The notes under the pieces are model-generated. The model searched no databases, was not told the origin of the DNA, and saw only the letters and a list, made by a program, of their open reading frames with translations. DNA of 13,906 nucleotides from Thiobacillus sp. UBA6918 (GTDB lineage: Bacteria; Pseudomonadota; Gammaproteobacteria; Burkholderiales; Thiobacillaceae), in NCBI GenBank assembly GCA_002450925.1, contig DKAU01000120.1, positions 5,986 to 19,891 on the forward strand. The letters run 5' to 3'. Both the position numbers and the translations under genes were made by a program. Numbering within the stretch: the stretch's first letter is position 1; every line of letters begins with the position of its first letter. This document shows positions 6,764 through 13,449 of the stretch, in pieces.

Positions 6764-7315
6764 TCAGCCCCTGACCAGGCCGGCTTCCACCTCGTCACGC
6801 CTGGCCTTCCCGGAAAGCGTCTCGATAAGAACCAATGCGAAATCCATGGCGGTCCCCGGTCCGCGAGAGGTCAGCACTTTACCGTCAACGACCACCGCGC
6901 CAGTCTGATAGTCCATGCCCGCCACATCCATTTTGTCCAAAAACCCCGGGTAGCTTGTGACTTTCTTTCCGACCAGCAATCCGGCCTCTGCCAGCACAGT
7001 AGGGGCAGCACAAATGGCCGCAGTGTATTTGCCTTTGTCCGCCATTTTTTTGAGCAAGGCGATAATGCGTGAATCTTCATTCAGGTTTCTTGCACCCGGC
7101 ATCCCGCCCGGAAGAACAATCATGTCGAATTCATCCATGAGCACATTGTCCAGGGAAGTATCCGGTACCAGTTGCACACCACGGCTGGCCTTGACAACGC
7201 CTGGCTGCAACCCTGCAGTGACCACCTCGACCCCGGCTCGACGCAGAAGGTCAACAATGGTCACAGCTTCCAGTTCTTCGCAACCTTGGGCTAGAGGTAC
7301 AAGCACTCTTGCCAT
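6764..7315 (-). CDS. yajL: DJ-1/YajL-family protein (PfpI superfamily)
   Basis: A 183-residue DJ-1/ThiJ protein. The nucleophile elbow AAICAAPTVL places the reactive cysteine at 102, and GCEELEAV provides the partner glutamate (Glu16, equivalent to Glu18 of DJ-1). VLPGGMPGARNL completes the site. Members are described as oxidative-stress proteins, chaperones and protein or nucleotide deglycases; the deglycase role is debated. I chose the ATG at 7315 because AGGG lies seven bases before it; a TTG two codons upstream overlaps the yajQ stop and has no properly spaced site. It starts two bases after yajQ, so it is almost certainly cotranscribed with it. Confidence 0.9.
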   Translation of the reverse strand: MARVLVPLAQGCEELEAVTIVDLLRRAGVEVVTAGLQPGVVKASRGVQLVPDTSLDNVLMDEFDMIVLPGGMPGARNLNEDSRIIALLKKMADKGKYTAAICAAPTVLAEAGLLVGKKVTSYPGFLDKMDVAGMDYQTGAVVVDGKVLTSRGPGTAMDFALVLIETLSGKARRDEVEAGLVRG

Positions 7316-7317
7316 GT

Positions 7318-7803
7318 TCAATCCCTGAAGTTGTTGAACTGCAGGGGAAAATCGGTGATGGATTTTTTGACCAGCGCAATAGCTTCCTGCAAGGTGTCAC
7401 GCTTGGCACCCGACACGCGCACTGTTTCACCCTGAATGCTGGCCTGCACCTTGAGCTTGCTGTCCTTGATGTTTTTGACGATTTTCTTCGCCAGTTCTGT
7501 CTCGACGCCGGTCTTGATCGTTACGGATCGCTTGACCTTGTTGCCAGATATTTTATCGACTGTGCCGGTATCCAGGCATTTCACATCAACGCCACGCTTG
7601 GCAAGCTTTTGACTGAGAATGTCCTGCACCTGATCCAGCTGGAATTCCGTATCGGCAAACACTGTCAGCACATATTCCGCTTGTTCGACCTTGGCGTCAG
7701 ATCCCTTGAAATCAAAGCGATTGCCGACTTCGCGGTTGGTCTGCTCGACAGCATTGCGAACTTCCTGCTTGTCTACTTCGGACACGATGTCAAAGGATGG
7801 CAT
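7318..7803 (-). CDS. yajQ: YajQ family nucleotide-binding protein
   Basis: A 161-residue protein matching YajQ (UPF0234) across its length: MPSFDIVSEVDKQEVRNA at the start, EVGNRFDFKGSDA, then the two ferredoxin-like halves and the ending FPLQFNNFRD. YajQ proteins bind nucleotides, and a Xanthomonas homologue binds cyclic-di-GMP and acts with a transcription factor; E. coli YajQ has also been linked to nucleic-acid binding. The role here is not shown. Its ATG directly abuts the TAA of the upstream proteasome-like gene, with a GGAGG site inside that gene, so the two are likely translationally coupled. Confidence 0.95.
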   Translation of the reverse strand: MPSFDIVSEVDKQEVRNAVEQTNREVGNRFDFKGSDAKVEQAEYVLTVFADTEFQLDQVQDILSQKLAKRGVDVKCLDTGTVDKISGNKVKRSVTIKTGVETELAKKIVKNIKDSKLKVQASIQGETVRVSGAKRDTLQEAIALVKKSITDFPLQFNNFRD

Positions 7804-8379
7804 TTATACCTCCAGTAATTGCACAGTTTGTACTTGCACCGGCAATCCGGTCCGGTCATCAAACTCTGCAGCAGCTTCCACTGCCCTGCGGGCAATTTCC
7901 TCGGCTGAAAGCTGAGAGTTGTACAGGGCATGCATCGCCCCCATGGCGAGATCGCTGCCGCTCCCATAAGCATAAAACTTCGAGAACTCCTGCACCGAGC
8001 GGTGTTCCGCCACGCCGAATATTCCATTCGGGTTAGCAATCAAAACATCCATCTGGCTGGACTCGAGATCGTCATCCTTATCCTCTCCAGGCAGCAGGAA
8101 ATACTGTTCCTTCAGCGCCCCATGCAATGCCTGCCAGGTTCGGAAGATGGCGGCAACGGATTGAAAATCCGCTGGCACGTCCGGGTTGGAAAAGTAATCC
8201 TTGAGAATCAGGATGAAGGTCGTGTAACCCGTGACCGCCAGCCAAGTGTCGCCTACCTGGATGAGTTTTCCATGGTTGGCAATGTAGCTCGAGGACTCCT
8301 TGTTGGTGCCCCACTTGGTGAGTGTGTCTGCCGCGATGGCAGCCACACCGTTCTTTTTGACTACTGCAAGTGTCGTCAT
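7804..8379 (-). CDS. Ntn-hydrolase peptidase, betaproteobacterial proteasome homologue (BPH) type
   Basis: A 191-residue protein of the proteasome beta-subunit/HslV fold. After removal of Met1 the mature protein would start Thr-Thr, giving the catalytic N-terminal threonine. Asp17 (mature numbering, AIAADTLTKWG) is conserved, and Lys37 in HGKLIQVGDTWLAVTGY is the likely counterpart of proteasomal Lys33. YGSGSDLAMGAMHAL matches the GSG-D/N-A segment that precedes the last helices in HslV and proteasomes. It is not HslV: no hslU neighbour and a different sequence through the middle. It best fits BPH, reported to form a double-ring 14-mer in betaproteobacteria, with no known ATPase partner. It lies 30 bases after ppnP and directly abuts yajQ. 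GGAGG four bases before the ATG supports the start. The substrate is unknown. Confidence 0.8.
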   Translation of the reverse strand: MTTLAVVKKNGVAAIAADTLTKWGTNKESSSYIANHGKLIQVGDTWLAVTGYTTFILILKDYFSNPDVPADFQSVAAIFRTWQALHGALKEQYFLLPGEDKDDDLESSQMDVLIANPNGIFGVAEHRSVQEFSKFYAYGSGSDLAMGAMHALYNSQLSAEEIARRAVEAAAEFDDRTGLPVQVQTVQLLEV

Positions 8380-8409
8380 GACGCCTCCTGCAGAAATTGG
8401 AGAATATAT

Positions 8410-8721
8410 TTACCCGAAGTGGCAGACGTAGTGATACGGCTCTGCGGTCACTTCGATGTCGAATGAAGAATCCCCGGGAATACTGAAGGATTCCCCGGCC
8501 ACACAGGTTTTCCAGTCCTCGCCCTTCAGGCGGTAGCGGCAGGAACCCGCTACGGTTTCCATGACTTCCGGTGCGCCAGTGTTGAAAGTGAGCGCCGAAG
8601 GCAAAATTACGCCAACGGATTTTTTCGTGCCATCGGCGAACTGCACCGTATGCGACACACACTTCCCGTCAAAATACACATTGGCCTTTTTGATCACGCT
8701 GATTTTGTCGAACTGGGACAT
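8410..8721 (-). CDS. ppnP: Pyrimidine/purine nucleoside phosphorylase PpnP
   Basis: A 103-residue cupin-fold protein of the YaiE/DUF1255 family. PpnP phosphorolyses several purine and pyrimidine nucleosides to the free base and ribose-1-phosphate. Recognisable stretches are the start DKISVIKKANVYFDGKCVSH, then LTFNTGAPEVMETVAGSC and the end FSIPGDSSFDIEV. Full length for the family. Its start lies two bases after the argG stop, with GAGGAAG inside the argG end as ribosome binding site, so it is read with argG. Confidence 0.95.
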   Translation of the reverse strand: MSQFDKISVIKKANVYFDGKCVSHTVQFADGTKKSVGVILPSALTFNTGAPEVMETVAGSCRYRLKGEDWKTCVAGESFSIPGDSSFDIEVTAEPYHYVCHFG

Positions 8722-8723
8722 GA

Positions 8724-9956
8724 TTATTTCTTCCTCATGGCGTCGAGTTTGGCCGCAATTCGCATACGCAGGGCGCTCAGCTTGATGAATCCGCCCGCAT
8801 CTCTCTGGTCGTATGCCCCTGCATCGTCTTCGAAGGTTGCAATGGTGGAGTCAAACAAAGAATCGGTCTTCGAATCACGTCCAACCACGATGACATTTCC
8901 CTTGTAGAGCTTGAGTCGTACCGTGCCGTTGACGTTCTTCTGGGTGTGATCAATGAGCACTTGCAAGGCCTTGCGCTCAGGGCTCCACCAGTAGCCGTTG
9001 TATATCAGCGATGCATAGCGCGGCATCAGGTCGTCTTTCAGGTGCGCGACTTCGCGGTCTAGTGTAATGGACTCGATGGCACGATGCGCCTTCAAAAGAA
9101 TGGTGCCGCCGGGGGTTTCGTAACAGCCGCGTGACTTCATGCCAACGTAGCGGTTTTCCACCAGATCCAGACGGCCGATACCATGCTTGCCGCCGAGTTC
9201 GTTCAGCCTGGCAAGCACTTCATGCGCTTTCATAGGCTGCGCATTGATGGCGACAACATCACCCTCAACGTAGGACAGTTCTAGATATTCGGCCTGATCT
9301 GGTGCCTTTTCCGGGGAAACCGTCCAGCGCCACATGTCTTCCTCGGCCTCGGCATTGGGATCTTCCAGATGGCGGCCTTCGTAGGAAATGTGCAGCAGGT
9401 TCGCATCCATGGAATACGGAGAACCGCCCTGGCGATGCTTCATGTCGATGGGAATGCCGTGGGTTTCGGCATAATTCAGCAGCTTCTCGCGAGAAAGCAG
9501 ATCCCATTCGCGCCAGGGTGCAATCACCTTGACGTCAGGCTTCAGCGCATAAGCCCCCAGTTCGAAACGCACCTGGTCATTGCCCTTGCCGGTCGCGCCG
9601 TGGCAAATGGCATCGGCACCAGTTTCGTTCACGATCTCTATCAGTCTTTTCGCAATGAGCGGCCGCGCAATCGAAGTGCCCAGCAGATACTCGCCCTCGT
9701 ATACCGTGTTGGCACGGAACATCGGGAAAACGAAATCCCGCACGAATTCCTCGCGCAGGTCTTCGATATAGATTTGCTCAGGCTTGATGCCAAATTTCAG
9801 GGCTTTTTGGCGCGCCGGCTCCAGTTCCTCGCCCTGACCGAGATCGGCGGTAAAAGTGACTACCTCGCACTGGTAGGTATCCTGCAGCCACTTGAGGATG
9901 ACCGAGGTATCCAGGCCGCCCGAGTAGGCCAATACGACTTTCTTGATGTTGCTCAT
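8724..9956 (-). CDS. argG: Argininosuccinate synthase
   Basis: About 410 residues. It joins citrulline and aspartate with ATP to make argininosuccinate, the penultimate arginine step. The ATP-binding PP-loop AYSGGLDTS is at residues 10-18, followed by TADLGQGEEL and the conserved FPMFRANTVYEGEYLLGT. Further on, HGATGKGNDQVRFE supplies the citrulline and aspartate region. I chose the ATG at 9956 because homologues start M-S-x-I-K-K just there; a TTG at 9971 would add five codons. The ribosome binding site is weak for both. It is 18 bases after the DUF2283 gene and two bases before ppnP. Confidence 0.97.
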   Translation of the reverse strand: MSNIKKVVLAYSGGLDTSVILKWLQDTYQCEVVTFTADLGQGEELEPARQKALKFGIKPEQIYIEDLREEFVRDFVFPMFRANTVYEGEYLLGTSIARPLIAKRLIEIVNETGADAICHGATGKGNDQVRFELGAYALKPDVKVIAPWREWDLLSREKLLNYAETHGIPIDMKHRQGGSPYSMDANLLHISYEGRHLEDPNAEAEEDMWRWTVSPEKAPDQAEYLELSYVEGDVVAINAQPMKAHEVLARLNELGGKHGIGRLDLVENRYVGMKSRGCYETPGGTILLKAHRAIESITLDREVAHLKDDLMPRYASLIYNGYWWSPERKALQVLIDHTQKNVNGTVRLKLYKGNVIVVGRDSKTDSLFDSTIATFEDDAGAYDQRDAGGFIKLSALRMRIAAKLDAMRKK

Positions 9957-9974
9957 GTTTTGCTCTGACAAAAA

Positions 9975-10202
9975 TTAATGCGTTGAACCCTTGGCGGTGT
10001 GCACGATTCCGGGGAAATTCCCTACGCGCAGCATGCTCATGTCGATTCGATCGGCAGCATGCTCGATCTCAATGCCGACCACGCGGCCATCTGCCGCGAT
10101 ATTGATATTGACACCGGGATGCGCCTCCCACGAATGGTCTGCCGTTTCCGGAAGCAGTTCGATATAGAGGGTATCCTGTTCCCCGAAATAGGCGATATTC
10201 AT
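9975..10202 (-). CDS. DUF2283 domain protein between argF and argG
   Basis: A 75-residue protein with the DUF2283 pattern: an N-terminal strand with DTLYIELLPE, then the hydrophobic strand GVNINIAADGRVVGIEIEHA that marks the family. No enzymatic residues stand out and no function is established for the domain. It has a good ribosome binding site (AGGA, six bases before the ATG), starts eight bases after the argF stop and ends 18 bases before argG. This tight placement shows it is made with the arginine enzymes. Some DUF2283 proteins sit beside DUF4258-type toxin-like genes, but none is here. Confidence 0.88.
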   Translation of the reverse strand: MNIAYFGEQDTLYIELLPETADHSWEAHPGVNINIAADGRVVGIEIEHAADRIDMSMLRVGNFPGIVHTAKGSTH

Positions 10203-10210
10203 TGCCGTTC

Positions 10211-11128
10211 CTAATTCTCTAGTTTGCCCAATAGCAGATATTCCATCAGCGCTTTTTGGGTATGCAGCCTGTTCTCGGCCTCATCCCAGACCACGCTTTG
10301 TTTGCCGTCAATCACCTCAGCAGTCACTTCTTCGCCACGATGTGCAGGCAGGCAATGCATGAAAACCGCATCGGAACTGGCCACTTTCATCATATCCTCA
10401 TCCACGCACCAGTCAGCGAAGGCCTGCTTGCGCACTTCATTCTCGGCTTCGAAACCCATGCTAGTCCAAACATCGGTTGTTACCAGATCGGCACCCTTGC
10501 AGGCTTCCATGGGATCCGCAAAGCTTTCAAAATGGCTGGTGTCGTAAAGGCCGGCGCGCTCAGGTTCCACTTCATACCCAGGGGGCGTGGAAACGTGAAC
10601 GTTGAAGTCCAGCACAACGGCCGCTTGCAGCCAGGTGTTGCACATGTTGTTGGAGTCACCCACCCATGCCACCGTTTTGCCGCGAATATCGCCACGATGT
10701 TCGATGTAGGTAAAGATGTCCGCCAGAATCTGGCAGGGGTGATATTCGTTGGTCAGCCCGTTGATGACTGGCACACGCGAATGTTTGGCGAAGCGTTCAA
10801 TGATCTCCTGCTCGAAGGTACGGATCATCACGATGTCGACCATGCGCGAAATTACCTCCGCAGCATCTTCAACCGGTTCACCTCGACCCAACTGGGTATC
10901 ACGAGTATTCAGATAGATTGCCGAGCCGCCCAACTGATGCATGCCAGCCTCGAACGACAAGCGCGTACGCGTCGAGCTTTTCTCGAAAATCATCGCCAGG
11001 GTGCGGTCTTCGAGAGAATGATATTTCTCGTAGCGCTTGAAACGATCCTTGATAACGCGGGTACGCGCAAAGAGGTATTCCAGCTCATCGCGCGTCAGAT
11101 CCTGAAATTGCAGGAAATGTTTGACCAT
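10211..11128 (-). CDS. argF: Ornithine carbamoyltransferase
   Basis: A 305-residue transferase that makes citrulline from ornithine and carbamoyl phosphate. The carbamoyl phosphate loop SSTRTR is at 51-56, HPCQILAD at 130-137, the ornithine-recognition DVWTSMG at 219-225, and the catalytic-cysteine motif HCLPAHRG at 258-265. These identify an anabolic OTC, not an aspartate or acetylornithine carbamoyltransferase. The ATG lies two bases after the argD stop and has AGG six bases upstream, inside argD. Confidence 0.97.
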   Translation of the reverse strand: MVKHFLQFQDLTRDELEYLFARTRVIKDRFKRYEKYHSLEDRTLAMIFEKSSTRTRLSFEAGMHQLGGSAIYLNTRDTQLGRGEPVEDAAEVISRMVDIVMIRTFEQEIIERFAKHSRVPVINGLTNEYHPCQILADIFTYIEHRGDIRGKTVAWVGDSNNMCNTWLQAAVVLDFNVHVSTPPGYEVEPERAGLYDTSHFESFADPMEACKGADLVTTDVWTSMGFEAENEVRKQAFADWCVDEDMMKVASSDAVFMHCLPAHRGEEVTAEVIDGKQSVVWDEAENRLHTQKALMEYLLLGKLEN

Positions 11129-11130
11129 GA

Positions 11131-12303
11131 TTAGCCTGCCAGAAAGACCTTGATTTCCTCGACCAGCGGGGGAATCAGTTCGTCAGCATTGGCCTCGCTG
11201 AAAATCAGCGACGGCACAAGGCGAATCACTTTATCCGCGGTGACATTCACCAGAAAGCCGCAATCGCGCATGTTGGCGACGATATCACCACAGGGTCGGT
11301 CGAGTTCGATGCCGATCATCAGCCCCTGGCCACGAATTTCCATCACACCGGCAACGTCGACCAGTTTTCCCTTGAGAGTGTTGCGGATATAGGCGCCTGT
11401 CTTCTCGGCTTTTTCACGCAATGACTCTTTCTCAATGACTTCCAGCGTTGCCAATGCTGCGGCACAGGCCAGCGGATTGCCGCCGAATGTTGAGCCATGG
11501 TTGCCCGGCTTGAACACTTCGGCTGCCTCGCCGCGAGCCAGGCACGCACCGATGGGCACGCCTGAACCAAGTCCTTTGGCCAGCGCCATCACGTCCGGCT
11601 TAACGCCACTTTGCTGGAAGGCAAACCAGGTGCCGGTGCGAGCAATGCCGGTCTGCACTTCATCCAGCATCATCAGCAAGCCAAACTCATCACAAATCTT
11701 GCGCAGTTCGGCCAGAAACTCAGCATCGGCGACATTCACCCCGCCTTCGCCCTGCAGGGGTTCGACCAGAACGGCAACTACGTCCTTGTTTGTACTAGCC
11801 ACCTGCCGGATGGCAGTCGTGTCATTGAAAGGCACACGCGCAAAGCCGGAAAGCAGAGGTTCAAACCCTGCCTGAATCTTGCGACTACCGGTTGCAGACA
11901 AAGTTGCCATTGTGCGGCCGTGGAAAGACTTCTCCATGACAATGATGGTTGGGTTGGCAATACCTTTGCCATGGCCATACAGGCGTGCGAGTTTGATGGC
12001 CGCTTCGTTGGCTTCGCAACCCGAATTGCAGAAGAACACCTTGTCCATGCCGGACAATTCGCACAAGCGATCAGACAACTCTTCCTGACGCTTTACCCGA
12101 TATAGGTTGGAAGTATGAATGAGAGTTGAAGCCTGATCGGCAATAGCTTTGACCAGAGCCGGATGCCCATGGCCAAGCGTATTGACCGCGACACCGGCTA
12201 CCGCGTCGAGATAGCGTTTGCCCTCTTCATCCCAGACATACACGCCCTCGCCCCGCACAAAAGCAACGGGCTGACGCGCATAGGTGTTCATCAAGTGTGA
12301 CAT
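11131..12303 (-). CDS. argD: Acetylornithine aminotransferase
   Basis: A 390-residue class III PLP aminotransferase that interconverts N-acetylglutamate semialdehyde and N-acetylornithine; many bacterial members also serve in lysine synthesis. Motifs in order: LDAVAGVAVNTLGHGHP, FCNSGCEANEAAIKLAR (about 91-107), LDEVQTG (213-219, with the PLP-pyridine Asp214), and LAKGLGSGVPIGA with the Schiff-base lysine at 243. The N-terminus (MSHLMNTYARQPVAFVRGEG) is typical of betaproteobacterial ArgD. It is the first gene of the arginine run. GGA eight bases before the ATG is a modest ribosome binding site. Only 25 bases separate the start from the upstream hairpin, so where its promoter lies is unclear. 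Confidence 0.97.
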   Translation of the reverse strand: MSHLMNTYARQPVAFVRGEGVYVWDEEGKRYLDAVAGVAVNTLGHGHPALVKAIADQASTLIHTSNLYRVKRQEELSDRLCELSGMDKVFFCNSGCEANEAAIKLARLYGHGKGIANPTIIVMEKSFHGRTMATLSATGSRKIQAGFEPLLSGFARVPFNDTTAIRQVASTNKDVVAVLVEPLQGEGGVNVADAEFLAELRKICDEFGLLMMLDEVQTGIARTGTWFAFQQSGVKPDVMALAKGLGSGVPIGACLARGEAAEVFKPGNHGSTFGGNPLACAAALATLEVIEKESLREKAEKTGAYIRNTLKGKLVDVAGVMEIRGQGLMIGIELDRPCGDIVANMRDCGFLVNVTADKVIRLVPSLIFSEANADELIPPLVEEIKVFLAG

Positions 12304-12318
12304 GGCATGTTTCCGAAC

Positions 12319-12350
12319 TAAAAAGCAACACGGCGGCCAAGGCCGCCGTG
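12319..12350 (-). terminator. GC-rich hairpin with T-rich tail upstream of argD
   Basis: Perfect 10-base arms, CACGGCGGCC (12329-12338) and GGCCGCCGTG (12341-12350), separated by AA (in practice about eight pairs with a six-base loop). Read on the minus strand it is followed by TTGCTTTTTAG, a broken U-tract. It lies 22 bases after the stop of the PuuD-like membrane gene and 25 bases before argD. It probably terminates the membrane-protein transcript and may act as a leader element for argD if transcription starts upstream of it. Confidence 0.65.
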
Positions 12351-12372
12351 CGCGTGGGGTTTGTTTTTAATT

Positions 12373-12858
12373 TTAACCCAAAATCACACCTGCATGCTGC
12401 CAGCCGTAGGCCATGAAGAACAGCATGGGAATGGAAAGCATGGTGTTCGTGCGAGAAGCCAGGAAGGCAACCCGACGTGCTGTTGCCTTCTCTTCATCGG
12501 AGGCAGGCTTCATGCCGAGAATCTTTTTCTGGTTGGGCCAAATCAGTACCCATACGTTGAACAGCATGATTGTGCCCATCCAGGCACCCAGACCAATTCC
12601 GGCCATACCAGGCTGCAGGGTAAAGGCTGCGCCAAAATTAGCCCCAAGAAGGGCGGCGCCAGCAAGCCAGGTTACCAAGGCAGCCCAGCGGAAGAAGAAC
12701 AGCGCACGAGGAGCCACATGCTTGGTAATGCCAGCGGCCGTACCATCAGCGCCTGCATCCTTGAGAGCGGCAACCTGTACAAAGTTGAAGTAGTAAAGCA
12801 GGCCAATCCACATTACGCCTGCCATCAAATGAATCCAGCGAACCAGAGCGACTTCCAT
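12373..12858 (-). CDS. Short membrane protein related to the N-terminal membrane region of PuuD-type urate oxidase
   Basis: A 161-residue integral membrane protein with four predicted helices (about 5-30, 55-78, 85-108 and 133-158). The first helix, VRWIHLMAGVMWIGLLYYFN, strongly resembles the Urate_ox_N family, the membrane half of PuuD urate hydroxylase. Full PuuD has twice as many helices and a C-terminal cytochrome c domain; here only a half-length membrane piece exists, so urate oxidation should not be assumed. Histidines 10, 47 and 155 fall in or beside helices and could bind haem or metal. GGGAG precedes the ATG by a few bases. The 31-residue membrane protein upstream ends 12 bases before, so both are probably made together. 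Confidence 0.8.
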   Translation of the reverse strand: MEVALVRWIHLMAGVMWIGLLYYFNFVQVAALKDAGADGTAAGITKHVAPRALFFFRWAALVTWLAGAALLGANFGAAFTLQPGMAGIGLGAWMGTIMLFNVWVLIWPNQKKILGMKPASDEEKATARRVAFLASRTNTMLSIPMLFFMAYGWQHAGVILG

Positions 12859-12870
12859 TATTTTTCTCCC

Positions 12871-12966
12871 TTACATCAAGAAATTTTTCACAACGACATA
12901 CAGCACTACGGTGAGCACCAGTCCGGAAATAAACGTTCCCCATAGGGAGTCGAGCGGGTTTTTCAC
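12871..12966 (-). CDS. 31-residue single-helix membrane microprotein
   Basis: A small gene starting with GTG (12966-12964) and ending TAA (12873-12871). Eight bases before the GTG is a perfect AGGAGG, and an in-frame TAA lies directly upstream, which fixes the start region. The product begins MKNPLDSLWGTF, continues as an unbroken hydrophobic stretch (about residues 8-26, rich in Leu, Val, Ile and Tyr), and ends with K-N-F-L-M, so one transmembrane helix of about 18-20 residues is expected. I do not recognise the family. It sits 12 bases upstream of the PuuD-like membrane gene on the same strand, suggesting an accessory subunit of that protein. Coding is supported by the ribosome binding site and composition, not by homology. 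Confidence 0.72.
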   Translation of the reverse strand: MKNPLDSLWGTFISGLVLTVVLYVVVKNFLM

Positions 12967-12989
12967 TTAGTTTTCCTCCTGAACGAACA

Positions 12990-12995
12990 AATATA
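12990..12995 (-). promoter_or_regulatory. Candidate -10 element for the microprotein/membrane-protein operon
   Basis: TATATT on the minus strand (five of six matches to TATAAT) lies 24 bases before the GTG start, leaving room for initiation just ahead of the AGGAGG site. No convincing -35 hexamer is found 16-18 bases upstream, so this is tentative. Confidence 0.3.
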
Positions 12996-13093
12996 GTTGA
13001 GAGTTTTACTCGGGTATCGAAGTATGGGGCCAAAAAGGGGTAGGTGGCAAGCCCACTATGTTAGAATTCGCTTATTTACCAAAGACTTCATCC

Positions 13094-13387
13094 ATGTCGC
13101 AAACCGCTGCAAGCCAGCTCATCATTCGAGGAATTACTTCTTCCGGGCAAATCTTCCGTCCCAGCGACTGGGCCGAAAGACTGGCGGGCGTTCTCTCCAC
13201 CTTCGGATTGGATTGGCGCATCAATTATTCTCCCTTTATCCACCCGGTGAGTTGTGACAGGGTCAAATGTCTGGTTGTAGACACCAAGTTGCAGCAGGTA
13301 GACAGCAGTGCCTGGGGCTTTATCACAACTTTTGCACACGACAACGACCTCGTTGTCGAACCTTTCAGTCGCAACATCTCCGCTTAG
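13094..13387 (+). CDS. DUF3579 family protein
   Basis: A 97-residue cytoplasmic protein of the DUF3579 family, common in betaproteobacteria. The marker stretches are SQLIIRGITSSGQIFRPSDW and AERLAGVLSTF near the start, YSPFIHPVSCDRVKCLVVD in the middle and WGFITTFAHDNDLVVEPF near the end. No function is established. I chose the ATG at 13094 because homologues tend to begin close to M-S-Q; an ATG at 13058 would add 12 residues and has GGTGG ten bases upstream, so it remains possible. The gene is divergent from the membrane-protein pair and ends before a bidirectional terminator shared with rpsT. Confidence 0.87.
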   Translation: MSQTAASQLIIRGITSSGQIFRPSDWAERLAGVLSTFGLDWRINYSPFIHPVSCDRVKCLVVDTKLQQVDSSAWGFITTFAHDNDLVVEPFSRNISA

Positions 13388-13403
13388 ATAGGCCAAGACA
13401 TAA

Positions 13404-13431
13404 AAAAACGCCGCATTGCTGCGGCGTTTTT
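13404..13431. terminator. Bidirectional intrinsic terminator between DUF3579 and rpsT
   Basis: A 12-pair stem, AAAAACGCCGCA (13404-13415) with loop TTGC and TGCGGCGTTTTT (13420-13431). It has an A-run on the left and a T-run on the right, so it works for transcription from either side: the DUF3579 gene ends 16 bases before it and rpsT ends 18 bases from its other side. Confidence 0.93.
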
Positions 13432-13449
13432 CATTTAGCTGACTACCGA

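Noticed and set aside
7316..7321. TTG start for yajL overlapping the yajQ stop.
   Set aside because: The AGGG site is one base from this TTG but seven from the ATG at 7315, which also fits the DJ-1 family N-terminus.
7804..8379. HslV peptidase.
   Set aside because: The fold and active site agree, but there is no adjacent hslU and the central sequence differs; a BPH-type call fits better.
9369..9968. A 199-codon open frame on the plus strand opposite argG.
   Set aside because: Shadow of argG with no domain and no supporting ribosome binding site.
9957..9971. TTG start for argG, five codons upstream.
   Set aside because: No ribosome binding site, and ArgG proteins begin at the ATG at 9956 in form and spacing.
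10256..11134. A 292-codon open frame on the plus strand opposite argF.
   Set aside because: It mirrors argF almost completely, has no family resemblance, and such mirror frames arise from codon bias on the opposite strand.
12373..12858. A urate oxidase (PuuD) gene.
   Set aside because: Only half the membrane domain and no cytochrome c part are present, so that enzyme name would overstate the evidence.
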